From Pyrinomonadaceae bacterium (GTDB lineage: Bacteria; Acidobacteriota; Blastocatellia; Pyrinomonadales; Pyrinomonadaceae): a DNA stretch of 53,857 bases. The stretch lies in contig JAVEEA010000034.1 of NCBI GenBank assembly GCA_030840675.1, positions 1-53,857 of the forward strand, written 5' to 3'. Numbering within the stretch: the first letter of the stretch is position 1; each line of letters begins with the position of its first letter. Position numbers and translations under genes: made by a program. The notes beneath the pieces were generated by a model. It was given only the letters and a program-made list of their open reading frames with translations, was not told the DNA's origin and made no database searches. Below, one piece after another: positions 49,131 through 53,857 of the stretch.

Positions 49131-50817
49131 TAATGGTTGAGCGTAAGCGCGAATGTTTCTGCATCAGTTGCAAATAGCTACTCTCCTCCTGGGTTGCCTT
49201 GGCGCGCATGACGCGTAGCAAGGCGCGTTTTTCAACCTCGCTCCATTCACTCAGGTCTGCTACCAACGAGAGTGCTACGGCAAACTCACTCACCACGGGA
49301 AGTTCAGTCTTGCGCCACTCGGCTTTCAGCAACTGGGTTAGTCGCGCAACTGCCTTGGTGCGAAAACTACGCGCGTCACGTTTATTACTGCCGGCCATGC
49401 GCCGTTGCACTGCCAAGCCAAGGTTGCGAAGTTGAAACCGGTCCCAGTCACCGGGCTGCGAGTCGTCTGCAGTAATTTCGTGCTCGAAGATCATCGGTCC
49501 GCGTGCCAGCTTGCGCAGCGTCGCCAAAGAGGTGCGATAACCACTGCGCGTCGCCAGTTTCTTTTCTTCGTTGAGGACGAGCTTCAGCACCTCCGGGTTG
49601 GTGGGACGAAAGCCGAGCTTGCGATAAAACCAGAACGCGCCTGATTCGATGCCTTCCTCGTTTTCAAAACCGATTTGATACGGGTCGATCGAAAAAGCGG
49701 TAACGCCCAGGAGGTGATGGAAGATGCTGAGAATGCGCGCGTAAAGCCAGGCAGTTTCGCCGTCGCGAAAGGTGTAGTAAAGATTGAAGCCACTCTCCAT
49801 CCGTTCGAATAGCGAGATGCCCTCGAAGTAACCAACCGGCACACCATTCTTGAAAATCATCGCCGCGTGATAAGCGCGCAACGGCAAACGCTGCTCCGGT
49901 GGCACGCCCATAATGAAGACATCAACGCCGCGGCCCAGCTGCGCTTGCAGAACGCGTTCCGCGTCGCCGTGTGTAAACCCGTAGAGCTCACGATAGCGCA
50001 CGGTGGAAGCGGCGCGTGTTAGATCGAGAATTGCGGCGCCATCGCTTGCTGAGAGTTGTGTTAATCCTGGCGGCGGAGTTTCCAGTTCGCGTGTGAGGGA
50101 AACATCTCTACGCCGGATAAGCGGCTCACGATGATAGAAGTGCTGGCCCACGCGCAAACGCATGCCGGTTCGCGTGGAGCGATAGTCAGGATTCCAACGC
50201 ACGTAAAGTTTTTGAGCGTTATATAACTCGGCCTTCTTCTTTTCCGGTCCGGGTAACAATTCAAACTGATTTATCAGCCACGTAAGGTCACGCTCGGCGC
50301 CGCCGGATGCCGCGCGCAGCCATTGCCGGTAAGGAACGTTTGCTTCGACGGCCGCGTCCTCCTCCAGCAAGGGCATGAACCTGGGCCAGCTCTCCGCCAG
50401 CCGGTTCTCATCTTCAAACCAATCCCACGCGAGCGCCACCCGGTCCCGTTGCCGGCGGGCGTTAACTAACCAACGCACCACGTAGTAACTGAACGTGTCG
50501 GTGACGGGGCTGCCGTCAATTCCCGAAAGCTCGGGATGCTCCAGTGACGAGAGATCCGCGCCCGCCTCGCGTAAGGCATTGACGCGCTCGGCAAAGCCCT
50601 TTAGAGCCGCCTCGGCAAGTTTCCTGACCGCGGCGTCCCGCGGGTAGGCGCAAAGGAAGAGCAGGATTTCATGAAGACGGACCAACGTGTCAGCCTCAGT
50701 GATCGTGAGGCGGGAGATGCGAGCAAGGATGTTCGGGACGCGTTGTTGTGCGCGGGCGCCAAAGCGAGTCTTCAATTCGTCGAGTTGATCGAGGAGGTTG
50801 GAAATGTTTAGTGGCAA
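49111..50817 (-). CDS. Large hypothetical protein with GNAT-like acetyltransferase region
   Basis: 568 aa from TTG 50817 (AAAGG 7 nt upstream, 24 nt after the upstream gene's stop); GTG 50898 is the alternative, overlapping that gene. N-terminal 200 residues are helical and unfamiliar. Residues about 300-450 look like a GNAT fold: AMIFKNGVPVGYFEGISLFE, TAWLYARILSIFHHLLGVTAFSID and the end signature GAFWFYRKLGFRPTNPEV. The C-terminal third is helical. Probably cytosolic. Coupled to the alpha/beta hydrolase; together they may modify an acylated substrate. Function unknown. Confidence 0.75.
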   Translation of the reverse strand: MPLNISNLLDQLDELKTRFGARAQQRVPNILARISRLTITEADTLVRLHEILLFLCAYPRDAAVRKLAEAALKGFAERVNALREAGADLSSLEHPELSGIDGSPVTDTFSYYVVRWLVNARRQRDRVALAWDWFEDENRLAESWPRFMPLLEEDAAVEANVPYRQWLRAASGGAERDLTWLINQFELLPGPEKKKAELYNAQKLYVRWNPDYRSTRTGMRLRVGQHFYHREPLIRRRDVSLTRELETPPPGLTQLSASDGAAILDLTRAASTVRYRELYGFTHGDAERVLQAQLGRGVDVFIMGVPPEQRLPLRAYHAAMIFKNGVPVGYFEGISLFERMESGFNLYYTFRDGETAWLYARILSIFHHLLGVTAFSIDPYQIGFENEEGIESGAFWFYRKLGFRPTNPEVLKLVLNEEKKLATRSGYRTSLATLRKLARGPMIFEHEITADDSQPGDWDRFQLRNLGLAVQRRMAGSNKRDARSFRTKAVARLTQLLKAEWRKTELPVVSEFAVALSLVADLSEWSEVEKRALLRVMRAKATQEESSYLQLMQKHSRLRSTIIKLGSQ

Positions 50818-50840
50818 GGTCGGGCCTTTGAAGCAGAGAC

Positions 50841-51866
50841 TCAGCGCAAGTTTTTCCGCATGAAAGTGGCAATCTTCCAGGCGTCGATCGCTTTCCACGG
50901 CAGCGATGCCATGGTGTAGTGTCCGCAGCGCAGCCAGACAACGTCGAGTGGCAGCTTGTGCTTTCGTGCCGCCGCAATCGTGTCGTGCGTGAGATCGATT
51001 GGGAACGTCAAGTCGTAACGCGCGGCAATAAACCTGAGCGGACGCGGTCCCATTTGGGCCACCCGAGAAATAAAAGGTACCGGACTGATCGGCGCCCAGT
51101 ATTGCCGCAACTCGTCCAGCGTGATCTGATCCGCAAACCCAGCGCGTAGATGTTTGGTTGAGAGTCCCCGCCAGGCGACATCAGCGACATAACCTGAGAC
51201 ATGGTTGAACGTGCCGGCGTCAATGTCAGGTTCATGCGCGAACGCAAGAAACGCGATGCACGAACCGACGCTGGTGCCGAGAATGCCAATGCGTTCATAC
51301 CCGCGTTGCTTTAACCAACGCACCGCCGCGCGCGTGTCGAGCACCGCCTGTCGCATCGATTGAATGGTCCGGCCAATGTTGGTGCTGACGAGGTAATCGG
51401 CGCGTTGCAAATCTGGTGGCCGGCGCTCATCGTGATAGGGCAAAGTCAAACGCAACGCCGACATGCCGATGAAATTAAAAATGCGACACGCTTCCACGTG
51501 ACTCTCCGGCTGCGCGTTCCACTGCGGTAATACCACCACGGCGGCGCGCGGACTGCGCGCTTTCTTTTCGTCGACTGGAAAATAGCGCGCGCGTGCCAGG
51601 TTGTTTTCCGGCGCGGGCGTTTCGAGGGCGCTGGTCCAGGTTAGTTGGTCGCCCTGAAGTTGCCAGTCGGAGATTTCCGGCAGTGCGTAGAACTGTTCGC
51701 TGTGCGCGAGTGCCTCGGCGGCATAGTCTCGCAGCACGCGGCGCGGGTCAGCGCCGTTCACATGGTCGCTGATGAAAGACAAGCCCCAGTCAAGTGGCCG
51801 CACCAGGCGGTTGTTATCGCGTTCGTGATGCGCACGTTCGCGTCCGTGCATAAATGCTTGCCACAA
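50841..51866 (-). CDS. Alpha/beta hydrolase, possibly ABHD18-like
   Basis: 341 aa. Nucleophile elbow G197-T-S199-V-G in GILGTSVGSCIA (S199), acidic residue in AARYDLTFP (about 285) and catalytic His316 in CGHYTM complete a Ser-Asp-His triad. The overall layout resembles ABHD18/DUF2048-like hydrolases; confidence in that subfamily is low. No signal peptide. TTG 51866 has AGGAG 10 nt upstream; ATG 51851 is a fallback. Leads a minus-strand pair with the GNAT-like gene. Confidence 0.82.
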   Translation of the reverse strand: MWQAFMHGRERAHHERDNNRLVRPLDWGLSFISDHVNGADPRRVLRDYAAEALAHSEQFYALPEISDWQLQGDQLTWTSALETPAPENNLARARYFPVDEKKARSPRAAVVVLPQWNAQPESHVEACRIFNFIGMSALRLTLPYHDERRPPDLQRADYLVSTNIGRTIQSMRQAVLDTRAAVRWLKQRGYERIGILGTSVGSCIAFLAFAHEPDIDAGTFNHVSGYVADVAWRGLSTKHLRAGFADQITLDELRQYWAPISPVPFISRVAQMGPRPLRFIAARYDLTFPIDLTHDTIAAARKHKLPLDVVWLRCGHYTMASLPWKAIDAWKIATFMRKNLR

Positions 51867-52023
51867 AACTCAAATACTCCTGTCAGAACTCGATTCAGCG
51901 AACTCGCCATCCTAAGGGCGGATCGTCGCCAAATCAAGCAGCCGAAAAGTTGGGTCGTGCTATTTGCGGATACTGTAGCGAAGGTCCTCACAATTCAAAT
52001 TGGATCTCAGCGGGCATTAGGAA

Positions 52024-52063
52024 AAAGCCAGCGGCCGCGCGAGTCATGAACTCGAGCGGCCGC
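52024..52063 (-). terminator. Intrinsic terminator of the large secreted protein gene
   Basis: On the minus strand GCGGCCGCTCGAGT (52063-52050), loop, ACTCGCGCGGCCGC (52044-52031; 13 of 14 pairs), then TGGCTTTTTC. GC-rich stem followed by a T-run, 53 nt after the stop at 52116. Confidence 0.85.
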
Positions 52064-52115
52064 GGGTGTAGTACCTGTCACTTAATCAGTTTCAGGCAGC
52101 AGTCAAGTGAGCGTG

Positions 52116-53753
52116 TCAGTTACAAGTGCTCAGCTTGAACGAATGGATGAAGGTGGCCCAGTTGAAGTTTCCGTTTGCCGGAATATATTCCCCGGTGAAC
52201 ACCATTTGACAGCCGTCGACTGGATCGACGCTGATGGTGCTGTAATCACCCCAGCGCGACAAACTCGGCGTTTGCACGCCCGGTCCCGCGAAGATGTTGG
52301 TTTCGTTGCCGAGCGTTCCCAACGGATCGGCAGGGCCGCGATAAGCGTAACGCAAGCTCGGCTTGACTGTACTGCTGGAGACGTTGTAGCCCACCGCAAT
52401 GCCGCCTGTCTTGTCCATCGCGGCGCTTCCCATCCAGCGATAGTCATCCGTCGGTGCAAAGGTGCCTTGCTGGCGCACAACCGGAGTGGCACTGGCCATG
52501 GTTTGCCCGGCGGCATTTTGTAATTCATACCAGCGCACGCCGCCGCCGCTACCGCTCGTGACCGAGTGGTTAATAACGAGCGCCTCGCGCGTTCCCAGGT
52601 TGCGATAACTCAAGCGATACATCAGCCGATCGCCGAGGGAGTCGAGTTGTTGGGTAGTGCCGGGTTGCGGAACGCAAACGCCACCGCCACATACTCGGGT
52701 GAAGGCTGCTACCCCAGCGATGGTTGTGGGACCGGAAAGTGTGCCGGTGCCGGCGGCCCAGTTCACCGCGAAGCGCCAGAAGTTTAACGAAGTCGAAGTG
52801 ATGCTGAGCAGCAGGTTAGGACTGCCCGCCGGGGGTAACGTTGTTCCCTCCAGATCGGAAGGTTCGAGACTGGCCACGGTATTAGCAGTCTGCGCGCAGA
52901 TTTGTCTGGCGACGGCGCCAGTCAACATCTTGTCGCGTTCCAGCGCGCACACCTTGTTACCGACGAAGGTGCGCCCGCGGCGAAACATGTTGTAGGTAAT
53001 GTAATAGGCGTCCGGCCAGACACCCATCTTGGGATAGTCGTTAAAGTCAGTGGCGTAAGAAAACGCATAACGAAAATAACTGCCGGTGGGATCGGGTCCA
53101 GTCGAAACGGCGACGCACTGCATGTACGGTGTGGTAGAAACGGAAAACTGGGTCAGTATCCAACGATTGGCGAGCTGGTCGTATTGCACAAGCGGATCGC
53201 CGTCGTTATTTGTCTCGCACCCGCCGCCGAAGCCTTGCCAGATCACATTGCCATTCTTGGGGAAACCGGGAACGAGATTGAACGCGGTGATTTGGTTACT
53301 CGCGTCCCTGGTCAGGGTGTAAACCGCGTAGCGCAGGTTGACCCATTGCACATAATGGTTGGGACCAACGTCGCCAGTGGTATCGGGGGGAGCCACGCGT
53401 GCGGCCGGATCGACGCCCGTGCCGATCGTAGCGGCTTTCGGTAACGCCAACGCCGATGGCGACCCGACGCTTCGATCCGCCAACGGGTCGATGGCGAATG
53501 GGTTTGAATTGCCAACCGGGTGGGGTCGGCCGGGTTCGAAATCTCGGCCGCCGCGGGGTGGGCCAGTACGCTCATTGGTATCAAACAGCTCGCGCAACGG
53601 GCGCGAGCGGTCGTGATGAATCGGCAAACTTACTTCGCCCTGCTGCTGGCCGGCCTGTTCGGATGCGTTATCCGATTGTTGGCCCAGCGTAATGCCTGGC
53701 AGCGTGGCCAGACACAGAGCTACTAATACAAAAGTCGCAAACGTCGTTCTCAT
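52116..53753 (-). CDS. Secreted protein, predicted beta-rich (propeller-like)
   Basis: 545 aa. Signal peptide MRTTFATFVLVALCLATLPG, then a disordered region rich in Gly/Arg/Pro, then a beta-rich body. PPDTTGDVGPNHYVQWVN, DPLVQYDQLANRWILTQFS, DFNDYPKMGVWPDAYYITYN and LSRWGDYSTISVDPVDGCQMVFTGEY are regularly spaced W/Y-D motifs, as in sialidase-like propellers. Probable extracellular or cell-surface protein, substrate unknown. AAGGGAT lies 5 nt before ATG 53753. Has its own terminator. Confidence 0.82.
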   Translation of the reverse strand: MRTTFATFVLVALCLATLPGITLGQQSDNASEQAGQQQGEVSLPIHHDRSRPLRELFDTNERTGPPRGGRDFEPGRPHPVGNSNPFAIDPLADRSVGSPSALALPKAATIGTGVDPAARVAPPDTTGDVGPNHYVQWVNLRYAVYTLTRDASNQITAFNLVPGFPKNGNVIWQGFGGGCETNNDGDPLVQYDQLANRWILTQFSVSTTPYMQCVAVSTGPDPTGSYFRYAFSYATDFNDYPKMGVWPDAYYITYNMFRRGRTFVGNKVCALERDKMLTGAVARQICAQTANTVASLEPSDLEGTTLPPAGSPNLLLSITSTSLNFWRFAVNWAAGTGTLSGPTTIAGVAAFTRVCGGGVCVPQPGTTQQLDSLGDRLMYRLSYRNLGTREALVINHSVTSGSGGGVRWYELQNAAGQTMASATPVVRQQGTFAPTDDYRWMGSAAMDKTGGIAVGYNVSSSTVKPSLRYAYRGPADPLGTLGNETNIFAGPGVQTPSLSRWGDYSTISVDPVDGCQMVFTGEYIPANGNFNWATFIHSFKLSTCN

Positions 53754-53857
53754 TTTTATCCCTTTCCCTCTACGGCCTGGTTAGTAACGTTCCCCCGGGA
53801 GTCGGGTGTTGGTTGTTTGCAAGTGAACACACGCAGAGCGATTCAGTTTTTTCGCTG
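53754..53857. other. Right-edge sequence, no gene
   Basis: Just over 100 nt upstream of the secreted-protein gene, presumably its promoter region. GGGAAAGGGAT serves as SD at its inner end. No further feature seen. Confidence 0.5.

Noticed and set aside
53515..53545. GGGTTCGAAATC resembling a tRNA T-arm
   Set aside because: Lies inside the secreted-protein gene; no acceptor or anticodon stems can be built around it.

Overview
The window reads as chromosomal DNA of a Gram-negative soil or environmental bacterium, most likely an Acidobacteriota member near class Blastocatellia. The basis is mixed: a ffh-rpsP-khpA-rimM-trmD-rplS core operon, two TPR-containing signalling proteins, a MoxR/DUF58/DUF4129/DUF4350 block, signal-peptide lipoproteins with Ser/Pro tails, many genes without a Shine-Dalgarno (SD) site, and intergenic spacers full of small palindromic repeats. 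No rRNA, tRNA, phage, plasmid, transposase or CRISPR array was found. The taxonomic call is inference, not a database result.

Layout. 1-9.7 kb is mixed metabolism: a DUF885 peptidase-like gene cut by the left edge, queG, a BamE-like secreted protein, two NTF2-like lipoproteins with matching promoters, an AmmeMemoRadiSam radical SAM gene (amrS), a metallo-beta-lactamase-fold hydrolase, a predicted outer-membrane barrel and unknowns. moaA (9.7-10.7 kb) appears to be leaderless. 10.8-24.5 kb is a one-directional exopolysaccharide/O-antigen-type locus: UDP-glucuronate epimerase-like, methyltransferase, GT2, asparagine synthase, an alpha/alpha-barrel-like protein, a WbpD/WbpB/WbpE-like acetamido-sugar trio, a DUF354 protein, a WbaP-type priming transferase and a Wzy/WaaL-type membrane protein carrying a PDZ-like insert.

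24.5-31.5 kb is regulatory. It holds a tiny secreted protein made of GNIST repeats behind a sigma54-like promoter, a soluble TPR hybrid histidine kinase, and, ending 3 nt away on the other strand, a TPR/AAA+ sigma54 activator with an intact GAFTGA motif. This is the best candidate for an undescribed system in the window; the link between its parts is inference. 31.5-35.3 kb is the translation/SRP operon behind a near-consensus sigma70 promoter. 35.5-37.8 kb has two more glycosyltransferases.

38.2-40.5 kb has a repeat-rich helical protein, a DoxX protein and a TrxC-type thioredoxin on the minus strand. 40.8-47.9 kb is the envelope/chaperone block: a YciC-like membrane protein, DUF4129, DUF4350, MoxR, DUF58 and a convergent SpoIIM-family protein. 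48-53.9 kb has ftcD, a GNAT-like protein coupled to an alpha/beta hydrolase, and a large secreted protein with a clear intrinsic terminator.

The spacers contain at least four repeat classes: GGAG-headed REP-like hairpins with differing, internally compensated stems; a roughly 115-nt CGCGG-rich inverted repeat; a GCAAACT-type inverted pair; and short tandem duplications. One 206-bp tandem duplication copied the start of a gene upstream of itself.
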